Shown here: positions 33,537-42,392 of the stretch, one piece after another
Layout: each line of letters opens with the position of its first letter
Numbering within the stretch: the stretch's first letter is position 1
Assembly (NCBI RefSeq): GCF_030695085.1
Contig: NZ_JAUYTS010000084.1
Coordinates: 1 to 64,000 of the forward strand
DNA from: Falsiroseomonas sp.
GTDB lineage: Bacteria; Pseudomonadota; Alphaproteobacteria; Acetobacterales; Acetobacteraceae
Direction: 5' to 3'
DNA: 64,000 bases
Notes under the pieces: generated by a model
The model's database searches: none
The model's input: the letters and a program-made list of their open reading frames with translations, nothing else
Told to the model about the DNA's origin: nothing
Program-made: the position numbers and the translations under genes

Positions 33537-33560
33537 CGCGGCCCCGCCAGCGGGGCCGCG
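33537..33560 (-). promoter_or_regulatory. Intercistronic hairpin between tctC and tctB
   Basis: CGCGGCCCCGC (33537-33547) pairs perfectly with GCGGGGCCGCG (33550-33560) around a two-base loop. It lies in the 55-bp gap after tctC. Such a stem can attenuate transcription or protect the upstream message, giving more periplasmic receptor than membrane subunits. Confidence 0.65.
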
Positions 33561-33570
33561 TGGCAGGCGT

Positions 33571-34578
33571 TCAGGACGGGCGCGGGATGTTCAGCGTCGC
33601 CGGGTCGGTGCGCGCGGCGCCGGCCTCCTGCAGGATCCAGGCGGTGACGGATTGCCAGCGGGCGAGGAAGGCTTCCGCCTCGGCGCCGGAGGTGTTCATC
33701 ACCACATTCCCGTTGCCGGTCATCAACTGGGTGAATTGCGGGTTCGCCGTGCCGGTGCGGAAGGCCGCCACCAGCTTCTCCCGCGCCTCATCCGGAATGT
33801 CCTTCTTCGCCCAGACGCCGTAGAAGGACCCCCAGGGCATTAGTCGTGCCAGTTCCGGAAAATCCGCCGTCGCGGGCGGCACGCCGGGCAGGCTCGGCAG
33901 CGGGGTCTCGTTGAACACGGCCAGCGCCTTCACACGGCCGGCGCGCACATGTTCCGCCACCGCGCCGGAGCCCACCGTCATCCAATCCGCGTGCCCGCCC
34001 TGCAACGCCGTCAGCCCGGGGCCTTCGCCATCGAAGGGCACCGAGATGTGGCGGAAGGCGCCGGTCGAGGCGATCATGGTGGAGACGACATGCGCCTGGC
34101 CGCCCGGCCCGGTGCTGGCCATGCGGATGCGGCCAGGATTGCGCTTCATGTCATCCACAAGCTCCTTCAACGTGTTCCAGGGCTTGTCCTTGTTCGCCAC
34201 GATCACCGGCACGCTGCGCGCCAGCAGGCAGATCGGCGTGAAATTGGTGTAGTCGAGCTGGGAGATGTTCAGCACCTTGTACAGCAGCGGATTTTCCGCC
34301 CCGTACAGCAGCGTGTAGCCATCCGATGGCAGGCCGTGCACATAGGTCAGGCCGATCGCGCCGGTGCCGCCAGTGCGGTTCTGCAGCACGATCTTCTGGC
34401 CGAGCGCGGCTTCCACATGCGGCGTCACCGCGCGCCCCGTCACATCCGTGGCGCCGCCGGCACCCCATTGGATGACGCCGAGCAGGTCGCGCGACGGAAA
34501 GGCCTGGGCGCGGGCGGTGGTGGCGCCCAGCAGCGGCGCGGCCGCCAGCCCGCCGAGCAACATCCTGCGATGCATCAT
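33571..34578 (-). CDS. tctC: TTT periplasmic substrate-binding protein (Bug/TctC)
   Basis: This 335-aa exported protein begins MMHRRMLLGGLAAAPLLGAT, a signal peptide ending near TARAQA. The mature part has Bug-family landmarks: GVIQWGAGGATDVTGRAV, EAALGQKIVLQNRTGGTGAI, GLTYVHGLPSDGYTLLYGAE, and a C-terminal LVAAFRTGTANPQF. It captures an organic acid in the periplasm and presents it to TctA/TctB. It is the first gene of tctC-tctB-tctA; GGGGGAAAAG precedes the start. It is divergent from an FAD oxidoreductase across a spacer with a palindromic operator, so the imported acid may feed that pathway. Confidence 0.9.
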   Translation of the reverse strand: MMHRRMLLGGLAAAPLLGATTARAQAFPSRDLLGVIQWGAGGATDVTGRAVTPHVEAALGQKIVLQNRTGGTGAIGLTYVHGLPSDGYTLLYGAENPLLYKVLNISQLDYTNFTPICLLARSVPVIVANKDKPWNTLKELVDDMKRNPGRIRMASTGPGGQAHVVSTMIASTGAFRHISVPFDGEGPGLTALQGGHADWMTVGSGAVAEHVRAGRVKALAVFNETPLPSLPGVPPATADFPELARLMPWGSFYGVWAKKDIPDEAREKLVAAFRTGTANPQFTQLMTGNGNVVMNTSGAEAEAFLARWQSVTAWILQEAGAARTDPATLNIPRPS

Positions 34579-34682
34579 GGTTCTTTTCCCCCCATTTGGT
34601 GGCGTCTTCGTTTCCAAGACGCAGGCTGGCACGGCTGGCCGCGGCTTTCCAGACGGGGAAACCGCGCACCGGTCGCACGCTA

Positions 34683-34699
34683 CTGGAATTGCATTCCAG
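34683..34699. promoter_or_regulatory. IclR-type palindromic operator
   Basis: CTGGAAT-TGC-ATTCCAG is a perfect palindrome with 7-base arms in the divergent spacer between tctC and the FAD oxidoreductase. It is followed by a half-site TGGAA. The TGGAAT-N3-ATTCCA core resembles the known IclR box of Escherichia coli (TGGAAAT-N-ATTTCCA), and an IclR-family gene lies 2.6 kb away in the same cluster. Confidence 0.6.
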
Positions 34700-34744
34700 A
34701 ATGGAACCCCCTATCGGCTAAGGCCGATCGGGTGGAAACGACGC

Positions 34745-36445
34745 ATGCACCAGGCTCTCGGCCAATTGCCGGAGGAGGCGGAGTACGACCTCATCGTGCT
34801 CGGCGCCGGCGGTGCCGGCATGGCGGCGGCGTTGTTCGCGGCGCTGGACGGGCTGCGGGTGCTGCTGGTGGAGCGCACGGAATTCCTGGGCGGCACCACC
34901 GCCCTGTCCGCCGCCACCACCTGGATTCCCAACACGCAGCACGCCGGGGAAGGCGACAGCCCCGCCCAGGCGGCAGAATTCCTCGACCACGCCGTGGGCA
35001 ACCATGCCAGCCGCGCGCTGCGCCAGGCCTTCCTGGAGGCCGGCCCCCAGGCCATTGCGCGGCTGGAGGCGGAGACGGAGGTAAAATTCCGCGCCCGCCC
35101 GCTGCACCCGGACTACATCCAGGAAATCCCCGGCGCGACTTTGCGCGGCCGGGCGCTGGAGCCGCTGCCCTTCGATGGCCGCAAGCTCGGCGCGCTGTTT
35201 CCGCTGCTGCGGCCGCCGATTCCGGAATTCACCATCCTCGGCGGCATGATGGTGGACCGCGACGATATCGGCCATCTGCTTGGACTGCGGAAATCCTGGC
35301 GCTCCGCCCGCCACGCACTCGGCCTGCTGGCGCGCCATGCAAGCGACCGGCTGCGGCAGAAGCGTGGCACGCGGCTGGTGATGGGCAATGCCCTGGTCGG
35401 GCGGCTGCTGCATGAGCTGGCGCGGCGCGGCGTGGACATGCTGACCGAGACGAAGACGGAGGCGCTGCTGCGCGAGGGCGGCCGCGTCACCGGCCTGATG
35501 CTGCAGCAGCACGGCACCCGGCGGCAGGTGCGGACCCGGCGCGGCGTGGTGCTGGCCACCGGCGGCTTCGGCCGGCACCCCGCACGGCGCGCGGAGATGC
35601 TGCACAGGCCGACGCCGGCCCACAGCCCGGCCGCCCCCGGCCATACCGGTGAAATGCACGACCTCGCCTTGGCCATCGGCGCCCGCTACGGCGAGGGCGG
35701 GATGGACAACGCCTTCTGGGCGCCGGTTTCCACCCGCACCCGCGCCGATGGCAGCACCGCGGTCTTCCCGCATTTCGTGCTGGACCGCGGCAAGCCCGGC
35801 ACCGTCGCCGTCAACGCCGCCGGCCGCCGCTTCGTGAACGAGGCGACCAGCTACCACCTGTTCGCCCGCGCCATGTTCGCCAGCCACGCCACGGTGCCGA
35901 CCATCCCCTGCTTCCTGATCGCGGATGCGGTGGCGCTGCGGAAATACGGCCTCGGCATGGTGCGCCCCGGGGGACGCGGCCTGGCGCCGTACCTGGCCGA
36001 TGGCTACCTGACGGAGGCGCCGACGATGGCGGCGCTGGCGGCGAAGCTTGGCGTGGATGCGGCGGGGCTGGCGCAGACCGTGGCGGCGATGAACCGCTAC
36101 GCCGAGACCGGCGAGGACCCCGAATTCGGCCGCGGCAGCACCGCCTATCACCGCGCCAATGGCGATGCCGCGCAGCAGCCCAACCCCAATCTCGGCCCGA
36201 TCGCCACCGCGCCCTTCTACGCGGTGCGCCTGCTGCCCGGCGATATCGGCGCGGCGACGGGGCTGGTCACGGATGCGAACGCGCAGGTGCTGGACGAGGC
36301 CAACCAGCCGATCGGCGGCCTCTACGCCGCTGGCAACGACATGCATTCCATCATGGGCGGCGCCTATCCCGGGCCGGGCATCACCATCGGCCCCGGGATC
36401 ACCTTCGGCTTTCTTGCGGCGCGCCATGCGGCGCAAAACGGTTAA
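34745..36445 (+). CDS. FAD-dependent oxidoreductase (fumarate reductase/KstD-like)
   Basis: This 566-aa cytosolic flavoprotein begins with the FAD-binding motif YDLIVLGAGGAGMAAALFAA and VLLVERTEFLGGTTALSAAT. The cap region contains PEFTILGGMMVDRDDIGHLL, and the C-terminus closes the FAD site with GGLYAAGNDMHSIMGGAYPG and PGITIGPGITFGFLAA. The family comprises fumarate reductase flavoproteins and 3-ketosteroid delta-1-dehydrogenases, which desaturate or reduce ring ketones and enoates. It is homologous to the gene at 38060. It overlaps the convergent shikimate-dehydrogenase-like gene by four bases. The substrate is not identifiable; the context suggests an alicyclic acid. Confidence 0.85.
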   Translation: MHQALGQLPEEAEYDLIVLGAGGAGMAAALFAALDGLRVLLVERTEFLGGTTALSAATTWIPNTQHAGEGDSPAQAAEFLDHAVGNHASRALRQAFLEAGPQAIARLEAETEVKFRARPLHPDYIQEIPGATLRGRALEPLPFDGRKLGALFPLLRPPIPEFTILGGMMVDRDDIGHLLGLRKSWRSARHALGLLARHASDRLRQKRGTRLVMGNALVGRLLHELARRGVDMLTETKTEALLREGGRVTGLMLQQHGTRRQVRTRRGVVLATGGFGRHPARRAEMLHRPTPAHSPAAPGHTGEMHDLALAIGARYGEGGMDNAFWAPVSTRTRADGSTAVFPHFVLDRGKPGTVAVNAAGRRFVNEATSYHLFARAMFASHATVPTIPCFLIADAVALRKYGLGMVRPGGRGLAPYLADGYLTEAPTMAALAAKLGVDAAGLAQTVAAMNRYAETGEDPEFGRGSTAYHRANGDAAQQPNPNLGPIATAPFYAVRLLPGDIGAATGLVTDANAQVLDEANQPIGGLYAAGNDMHSIMGGAYPGPGITIGPGITFGFLAARHAAQNG

Positions 36446-37236
36446 CTGTGCAGCAGGAAGTCCACCATCATGGCGCGGCCGGCGGCGAACATGCCGATGC
36501 CGGTCTGCGTGCCACAGCCCAGCGCGCGGGCGGCGGTGAGCAGCGGCGTGACCTCCGGGCTGGTGATCACGTCGCCGACGAACATCGCCGGTGTCAGCAG
36601 CTCCACGCGCACCGGCAGCGCATCGCTGTGCTTCATGCCGGCCGGCGTGGCGTTGGCGATCAGGTCGTAGCCGGTGGGATCGTCGCTGCCCGCCAGCAGC
36701 TTCGCCGCACCCCGCCCGGCGAGGCGTGCCAGCAGCCGGTCCCGCCGCACCGCATCCGCGTCATGGATCGCGAGTTCCGAAACCCCCGCCTCCAGCAGCG
36801 CCAGCGCAATGGCGGTGCCGGCGCCGCCCGCGCCGACCATCAGGGCGCGCTTGCCCTCCGGCACGCAGCCGGCCTGGCGAATGCCGCCGACGAAGGCGAC
36901 GCCATCGGTCATGTCGCCATGCCAGGTGCCATCCGCATTGCGGCGCATGATGTTGACCGATTGCAGGAAGCCCGCGCGATCCGTGGTGCTGGCGCAATGG
37001 GCGAAGGCGCCGAACTTGTGCGGCACCGTCACGACAATGCCATCCAGGTTGCCGGCCAGCAACACGCCCCGGATGAACTCATCCACCTGCGCCACGGAAA
37101 CCTGCGCCGGCACCAGCAGCGCATTGCGCCCGCGCGCCACGAATTCCCGCGTGATGCCGCCGGGCGACTGCACCTGCGCGATGGGGTCGCCGATGATGAT
37201 GAAAAGCCGCGTGGCGCCGCTGAGGGCTTCGAGCAT
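36442..37236 (-). CDS. Shikimate dehydrogenase-like oxidoreductase
   Basis: This 264-aa protein has the AroE layout. The substrate domain contains IIIGDPIAQVQSPGGITREF, the catalytic Lys in IVVTVPHKFGAF, and Asp in DMTDGVAFVGG. The NADP domain starts ALMVGAGGAGTAIALALLEA and ends with NATPAGMKHSDALPV and MFVGDVITSPEVTPLL. Variations from housekeeping AroE and its location in a catabolic cluster suggest a quinate/shikimate-type or related hydroxy-acid dehydrogenase rather than aromatic amino-acid synthesis. It is divergent from the IclR regulator by 44 bp. Confidence 0.85.
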   Translation of the reverse strand: MLEALSGATRLFIIIGDPIAQVQSPGGITREFVARGRNALLVPAQVSVAQVDEFIRGVLLAGNLDGIVVTVPHKFGAFAHCASTTDRAGFLQSVNIMRRNADGTWHGDMTDGVAFVGGIRQAGCVPEGKRALMVGAGGAGTAIALALLEAGVSELAIHDADAVRRDRLLARLAGRGAAKLLAGSDDPTGYDLIANATPAGMKHSDALPVRVELLTPAMFVGDVITSPEVTPLLTAARALGCGTQTGIGMFAAGRAMMVDFLLHS

Positions 37237-37280
37237 GTTGGTTTCCTCCTGTCCCCGCAGCTAGCCACGGCGCGCGACGC

Positions 37281-38063
37281 ATGACCACCGTGCTCGCCCG
37301 GTCGCTGCGGCTGCTGGAGGCGCTTTCGCGGGCGCCGGAGGGTCTGCCGCTGGCGGTGCTGGCGGACCGCCTGGCGATGCCGCGCAGCGCCGCGCACCGG
37401 CTGCTGACGGAGCTGGCGCGGCAGGGCTATGTCCGCCAGGGCCAGGATGGCGGTCCCTATGCGCTGAGCCTGAAGCTGGTGAGCCTCGGCCTGACCTTCC
37501 TGGCGGAATCCGGCATCCCCGACATCGCCCAGCCGGTGCTGGACCGCCTGGCGGCGGAAACCGGGGAGCTGGTGCGCCTCGGCGTCATCCGGGATGGGAA
37601 GCTGGTCTGGGTGGCGAAGGCGCAGGGCGCGCGGTCCGGCCTGCGCTACGACCCGGACAACGGCGCGGAGGCGCATCTGGCCTCCACCGCCAATGGCCAG
37701 GCCTGGCTGGCGACCCTGCCGGAGGCGGAGGCGCTGGCGCTGGTGGCCGCGCAGGGCTTTGGCGAGGCGCTGCCGCTTGGCCCGCAGGCCCCGCGCGACC
37801 TGCCCACCCTGCTGGCGCGGCTGGATCAGGCGCGGCGTCAGGGCTTTGCCTGCGTCACCGAAAGCAGTGCGCCGGGCACCGCGGCCATCGCCGCCGTGGT
37901 GCGGGCACCGCAGGGCCAGGCGATCGGCGTGGTCAGCATCGCCGGCCCTGCCTCGCGCCTCGATGCCGGGCGGCTGGCCGCGCTGGCGCCGGCGCTGCTG
38001 GCGGCTGCCGGCGACATGTCCCAGACCAGCCAGGCCTCCCCGCTGCTGCGCGGCGCGCCATGA
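37281..38063 (+). CDS. IclR-family transcriptional regulator
   Basis: This 260-aa regulator has the N-terminal winged helix (SLRLLEALSRAPEGLPLAVL, MPRSAAHRLLTELARQGYV) and the C-terminal GAF-like effector domain (LDRLAAETGELVRLGVIRDG, EAHLASTANGQAWLATL, GFACVTESSAPGTAAIAAVV). IclR proteins usually control adjacent aromatic or organic-acid catabolic genes. It is divergent from the AroE-like gene, and its stop overlaps the start of the next FAD oxidoreductase (ATGA). The palindrome at 34683 is a likely target. Confidence 0.9.
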   Translation: MTTVLARSLRLLEALSRAPEGLPLAVLADRLAMPRSAAHRLLTELARQGYVRQGQDGGPYALSLKLVSLGLTFLAESGIPDIAQPVLDRLAAETGELVRLGVIRDGKLVWVAKAQGARSGLRYDPDNGAEAHLASTANGQAWLATLPEAEALALVAAQGFGEALPLGPQAPRDLPTLLARLDQARRQGFACVTESSAPGTAAIAAVVRAPQGQAIGVVSIAGPASRLDAGRLAALAPALLAAAGDMSQTSQASPLLRGAP

Positions 38064-39736
38064 GGGAGGATTGCGACGTGCTGGTCATCGGCTCCGGCGC
38101 CGGCGGGCTGGCGACCGCGGTGACGGCGGCCTTTCATGGGCTGCGCGTGGTGGTGGCGGAGAAGGCGGCGGTGTTCGGCGGCACCACCGCCTGGTCCGGT
38201 GGCTGGATGTGGGTGCCGCGCAACCCGCTCGCCGTGGCGGCGGGCATCATCGAGGATGTGTCGGAGCCACGCACCTATCTGCGGCACGAGCTTGGCAACC
38301 AGTTCGGCGCGGCGAAGGTGGAGGCCTTCCTGGATGCGGCGCCGCGCATGGTGGATTTCTTCGCCGGCCACACCGCCATGCAGTTCATCGCCGGCAATGC
38401 CATTCCGGATTTCCACGGCGATACGCCCGGGGCGGCAACCGGCGGGCGATCCGTCTGCGCCGCGCCCTTCGACGGGCGGGCACTCGGGCCGCTGGTGCAT
38501 CGGCTGCGGCCGCCGCTGGCGGAGATCAGCCTGGCCGGCATGGGCATCGCCTCGGGCGAGGATCTGCGGCGCTTCATGACGGCGGCACGGTCGCCACGCT
38601 CCGCCCTGCACGCCGCGCGGCGCCTGGCGCGGCATGGCTGGGACCGGCTGCGTCATGGGCGCGGGATGCATCTGGTGAACGGCAATGCGCTGGCGGCGCG
38701 GCTGCTGAAATCCGCCGATGACCTCGGCGTGGCGCTGTGGGATTCCGCGCCGGCGGAACGCCTGCTGGTGCAGGACGGCGCGGTGCGCGGTGCGGTGCTG
38801 CGGCGCGGCGGCGCGGCCGTGCAGGTCACGGCACGGCGCGGCGTGGTGCTGGCCTGCGGCGGCTTCCCGCATGAGGCCGACCGCATCCGCACCATGTTTC
38901 CGCACGCCCCGGACGGCGCGCATTTCTCCGCCGCCCCTCGCGACAATGCCGGCGACGGGCTGCGGCTGGGGGAAGAAGCGGGCGGCGCCGTGGTGCGGGA
39001 TTTTCCGGATGCCGGTGCCTGGGCGCCGGTCTCCCGCGTGCCGCATGCGGATGGCATGGCGGGCCACTTCCCGCATCTGGTGGAGCGCGGCAAGCCGGGC
39101 GTCATCGCCGTCACCGCGCGCGGGCTGCGCTTCACCAATGAGGCGCGCGCCTATCACGACATGATGCGCGGATTGTTCGCCGCCGTGCAGCCGCCCGAGG
39201 AAGTGTGCTGCTGGCTGGTCTGCGACCACCGCTTCCTGCGCCGCTACGGACTCGGCTTCGTCAAGCCGGCGCCGCTGCCGATCGGCCCACATCTGCGCTC
39301 CGGCTATCTGCGGCGCGGCGCGACCCTGGCCGAACTCGCCGCCGCCTGCGGCATCGATGGCGCAGCGTTGCAGGCCACGGTGGCGCGCTACAACGGCCCG
39401 GCGCGGGAAGGCGCGGACCCGGAATTCGGTCGTGGCTCCACGCCCTATGAACGCATGCAGGGCGATGCCGGGCGCTGCAACGCGCCGATCGAACGCGGCC
39501 CCTTCTACGCGGTGAAGATCGTGCCCGGCAGCCTCGGCACCTTCGCCGGGCTGCGGACGGATGCGGCGGCGCGCGTGCTGGATGCGGCGGGCGCGCCGGT
39601 CCCGGGCCTGACCGCCGTGGGCAACGACATGGCGAGCATGATGGGCGGGCACTACCCCGCCGGCGGCATCACCCTCGGCCCCGCCATGACCTTCGGCTGG
39701 ATCGCCGGCCGCCGCCTTGCGGGGATTGAGACATGA
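38060..39736 (+). CDS. FAD-dependent oxidoreductase (fumarate reductase/KstD-like), paralogue
   Basis: This 558-aa flavoprotein opens DCDVLVIGSGAGGLATAVTA and VVVAEKAAVFGGTTAWSGGW. The end closes with GLTAVGNDMASMMGGHYPAG and GITLGPAMTFGWIAG. It is recognisably a paralogue of the enzyme at 34745, sharing RPP-, EFGRGST.Y- and FYAVK/RLLPG-type blocks, but in the usual fumarate-reductase-like subgroup it is diverged across the cap domain. It is coupled to the IclR gene by an ATGA overlap. Probably one oxidation or desaturation step in the same pathway. Confidence 0.85.
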   Translation: MREDCDVLVIGSGAGGLATAVTAAFHGLRVVVAEKAAVFGGTTAWSGGWMWVPRNPLAVAAGIIEDVSEPRTYLRHELGNQFGAAKVEAFLDAAPRMVDFFAGHTAMQFIAGNAIPDFHGDTPGAATGGRSVCAAPFDGRALGPLVHRLRPPLAEISLAGMGIASGEDLRRFMTAARSPRSALHAARRLARHGWDRLRHGRGMHLVNGNALAARLLKSADDLGVALWDSAPAERLLVQDGAVRGAVLRRGGAAVQVTARRGVVLACGGFPHEADRIRTMFPHAPDGAHFSAAPRDNAGDGLRLGEEAGGAVVRDFPDAGAWAPVSRVPHADGMAGHFPHLVERGKPGVIAVTARGLRFTNEARAYHDMMRGLFAAVQPPEEVCCWLVCDHRFLRRYGLGFVKPAPLPIGPHLRSGYLRRGATLAELAAACGIDGAALQATVARYNGPAREGADPEFGRGSTPYERMQGDAGRCNAPIERGPFYAVKIVPGSLGTFAGLRTDAAARVLDAAGAPVPGLTAVGNDMASMMGGHYPAGGITLGPAMTFGWIAGRRLAGIET

Positions 39737-39872
39737 TATGGCGCCTTGCAGATCGTGGCCGATCCGCGCCTCAGGCGCCGGCGCTTCGCCTGGCCCGCAG
39801 CACTTGCGGCGGCGGCCCCTCGGCCGCGCACCCGCCTTCGGCCTGCGCAAGTCGCGACCCACGGGATCTGAC

Positions 39873-40697
39873 ATGACCCATCGCCTCGGCATCGCGCAGC
39901 TCACGCTGATGGAGACACCACCGCCGGAGTTGATCTCCATCGCCGCGGAGGCCGGCGCCGATTGCGTCGGCATCCGCATGATCCCGGTGCTGCCCGACAC
40001 GCCCTTCTACCCGCTGATGACCGATGCGCGGCTGATGCGGGAGACGCTGCGCCGCATCGCGGATACCGGCGTGCAGGTCTTCGATATCGAGATTGTCCGG
40101 ATAGAGCCGGAGACGGACATCGCCAGCTTCACGCCGTTTTTCGAAGCCGGCGCCAGGCTCGGCGCCAAGGCGATCCTGGTCGCGGCCTACGACCCGGAAC
40201 CGGTGCGGCTCGCCGACACCTACGCCCGCTTCTGCGACGCCGCCGCACCCTATGGCCTGACCGCGGACCTCGAATTCATGCCCTGGACCGCGGTGCCGGA
40301 TGTGCGCACGGCGGTGGCGCTGCTGACGCAGGTGGATCGCCCCAATGCCGGCATCCTGGTGGACCCGATCCACTTCGACCGTAGCGGCAGCACCCTGGCC
40401 GACCTCGCCGCAATTCGCCCGGACTGGCTGCATTACTGGCAACTCTGCGACGCCCCCGCCGCGCAGCCCACAGATCTGGCGGATATGCTGCACCAGGCGC
40501 GCGCCGAACGGCTGCGGCCGGGCCAGGGCGGGCTGGACCTCGCGGCACTGATCCGCGCCATGCCGGCGCATCTGCCGGTCAGCCTGGAAGTGCCGGAGGC
40601 GGCGCTGTCGCAGCGCGTGACGGCGCGGGCGCGCGGCGTCTCGATGGTGCGGGAGGCGCGGGCCTTCCTGTCAGACCACGCTACGCAACCATTTTAG
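39873..40697 (+). CDS. Sugar phosphate isomerase/epimerase-like TIM barrel
   Basis: This 274-aa protein belongs to the xylose-isomerase-like/AP-endonuclease 2 superfamily. It shows successive barrel strands: HRLGIAQLTLMETPPPELIS, ADCVGIRMIPV, VQVFDIEIVRI, ADLEFMPWTAV (metal-binding Glu), GILVDPIHFDRSG (Asp/His) and PVSLEVPEAA (Glu). Members are isomerases, epimerases and dehydroshikimate dehydratases. ATG 39873 was chosen because the 135 bases after the FAD gene read as non-coding. The 3' end overlaps the opposite TIM-barrel gene by 27 bases. Confidence 0.8.
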   Translation: MTHRLGIAQLTLMETPPPELISIAAEAGADCVGIRMIPVLPDTPFYPLMTDARLMRETLRRIADTGVQVFDIEIVRIEPETDIASFTPFFEAGARLGAKAILVAAYDPEPVRLADTYARFCDAAAPYGLTADLEFMPWTAVPDVRTAVALLTQVDRPNAGILVDPIHFDRSGSTLADLAAIRPDWLHYWQLCDAPAAQPTDLADMLHQARAERLRPGQGGLDLAALIRAMPAHLPVSLEVPEAALSQRVTARARGVSMVREARAFLSDHATQPF

Positions 40698-41513
40698 GCT
40701 GCGCGCGATCTGCGGTTCCTCCTCCCCATAGGCGGGGGCGAGGTAGTCGATCTCCAGCGCCAGCAGCCCGGTGTAGTGCGCGGCGCGCAGCTGGCCGAGC
40801 ACCGCCTCGATATCCACCAGCCCGGCATCCAGCGGCACGCTGGGCCAGAAGGCAAAGCTGCGTGGGTCGCCGCGCTGGGTGGTGATGTTCTTCACATGCG
40901 TCGCACGGGTGTAGGGCGCGAGCTTCGCGGCCACCGCCACCGGCTCCTCGAACATCCGCAGGTTGTTTGCGGTATCGAGGCAGACGCCGAGGCCCGGGCT
41001 GTCCACCGCCTGCATGATCTCCACCATCTCATCCGCCAGTAGGTCGATGTGGTTCTCCACCGCCAGAACCACGCCCTGCCGCGCCGCCGCTTCCGCCAGG
41101 GGTCGCAGCATCGGCACCAGCTTTCCTTTGTGCTGCGCCCAATCCGCCGGCCGCGTGCGGCGGCTGCCGGCGCAGATGCGCATCACCGTGGCGCCGACGC
41201 GCTTAGCGATGCCGATATGGCGCAGCAGGTCTTCGGCGGCGGCTTCATCGGTGCCGGAGCGCAGGCCATCCGGATGCCCCCAGGCCCAGACCGGCTCCAT
41301 GCCCAGTTCCGCCACACGATCGGCCAGGCGCCCGAGCGTCGCGTCATCCTCCGGGATGTACACGGCCTCCAGCGAAACACCTTCCACGCCATGGCCCTGT
41401 GCGATGTCGAGAAAGTCGAACACGTCGATGCGGCGGCCGGGGTCGCGTTGCAGCCCCTCATACCAATCGCCGAAATAGCGGTGGTAGCAGTAGCTATCGA
41501 TGCCGATCCGCAT
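40671..41513 (-). CDS. Sugar phosphate isomerase/epimerase-like TIM barrel
   Basis: This 280-aa protein is of the same superfamily as the preceding gene. It begins MRIGIDSYCYHRYFGDWYEG, with metal-site strands VSLEAVYIPED, VLAVENHIDLLADEM (Glu), GVCLDTANNLRMFE (Asp), TRATHVKNI (His) and GLLALEIDYLAP (Glu). All four expected metal ligands appear present, so it should be catalytically active with a divalent metal. It is transcribed towards its neighbour with a 27-base overlap. A role in the adjacent acid or sugar catabolism is likely. Confidence 0.8.
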   Translation of the reverse strand: MRIGIDSYCYHRYFGDWYEGLQRDPGRRIDVFDFLDIAQGHGVEGVSLEAVYIPEDDATLGRLADRVAELGMEPVWAWGHPDGLRSGTDEAAAEDLLRHIGIAKRVGATVMRICAGSRRTRPADWAQHKGKLVPMLRPLAEAAARQGVVLAVENHIDLLADEMVEIMQAVDSPGLGVCLDTANNLRMFEEPVAVAAKLAPYTRATHVKNITTQRGDPRSFAFWPSVPLDAGLVDIEAVLGQLRAAHYTGLLALEIDYLAPAYGEEEPQIARSLKWLRSVV

Positions 41514-41528
41514 GTCGTGTCGCTCCCG

Positions 41529-42347
41529 TCAGGCGGCGATCTCCACCAGCACCGGCACATGGTCCGACGCCTTGGTCCAGCCGCGCGCATCCTTCAGCAC
41601 GGTGTGGCTGACCAGCCCGCCGGCGAGGTCCGGCGAGACCCAGACATGGTCCAGCCGCCGCCCGCGATCCGAGGCCCGCCAATCCGCCGCGCGATAGGAC
41701 CACCACGTGTACAGCTTCTGATCCGCCGGCACGAAATGCCGCAGCGCATCATGCCAGCCGCCCGCCTGCATCATCGCCGTCAGCGCCTGCGTCTCGATGG
41801 GCGTGTGGGAGACGACGTCGAGCAACTGCTTGTGCGACCAGACATCATGTTCCAGCGGCGCGATGTTCAGGTCGCCGACCAGCACCGCACGGCGGAACCC
41901 GCCCGCGGCATGGCGCGCGGCGGACCAGGCGGTGGCCTCCGCGACGAAATCCAGCTTGTGGGCGAACTTTTGGTTTTTCTCGCGATCGGGAATGTCGCCG
42001 CCTGCGGGGATGTAGAAGTCGTGCAATTCCACAGGGCCGCCAGGGGCGTCCAGCTCCACCGCGATGTGCCGGCAATCGCCCTTGGCGCACCAGTCGGGGT
42101 CCGCGCCATCGCGTCGCGTGAAGGGGATGCGCGAAAGAATGGCGACGCCGTTGTAGCCCTTCATGCCGCGCACGGCGCGATGCTCGTAGCCCAGCGCGGC
42201 CACGCCCTCATGCGGGAAGAATTCGTCGGGGCACTTGGTCTCCTGCAGGCAGATCACGTCCGGCGCGAGCGCGGTGACGAGATCGGCCAGCAGCGGCAGG
42301 CGCAGCCGGACGGAGTTGATGTTCCAGGTGACGATGCGAAGGGTCAT
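41529..42347 (-). CDS. xth: Exodeoxyribonuclease III
   Basis: This 272-aa DNA repair enzyme cleaves at abasic sites and removes 3'-blocking groups. The motifs are MTLRIVTWNINSVRLRLPLL, then LQETKCPDEFFP (metal Glu), HDFYIPAGGDIPDREKNQKF, LVGDLNIAPLEHDVW (Asp/Asn), RRLDHVWVSPDL and SDHVPVLVEI (Asp-His). Length and motif order match the Xth/ExoIII group. It is separated by 15 bp from the TIM-barrel gene downstream and by a REP-like hairpin from the hydrolase upstream. Confidence 0.95.
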   Translation of the reverse strand: MTLRIVTWNINSVRLRLPLLADLVTALAPDVICLQETKCPDEFFPHEGVAALGYEHRAVRGMKGYNGVAILSRIPFTRRDGADPDWCAKGDCRHIAVELDAPGGPVELHDFYIPAGGDIPDREKNQKFAHKLDFVAEATAWSAARHAAGGFRRAVLVGDLNIAPLEHDVWSHKQLLDVVSHTPIETQALTAMMQAGGWHDALRHFVPADQKLYTWWSYRAADWRASDRGRRLDHVWVSPDLAGGLVSHTVLKDARGWTKASDHVPVLVEIAA

Positions 42348-42392
42348 GCGGCCTGCCTGCGAGATGGGTCAGGTGGCTTGCCCCCACCCCGA

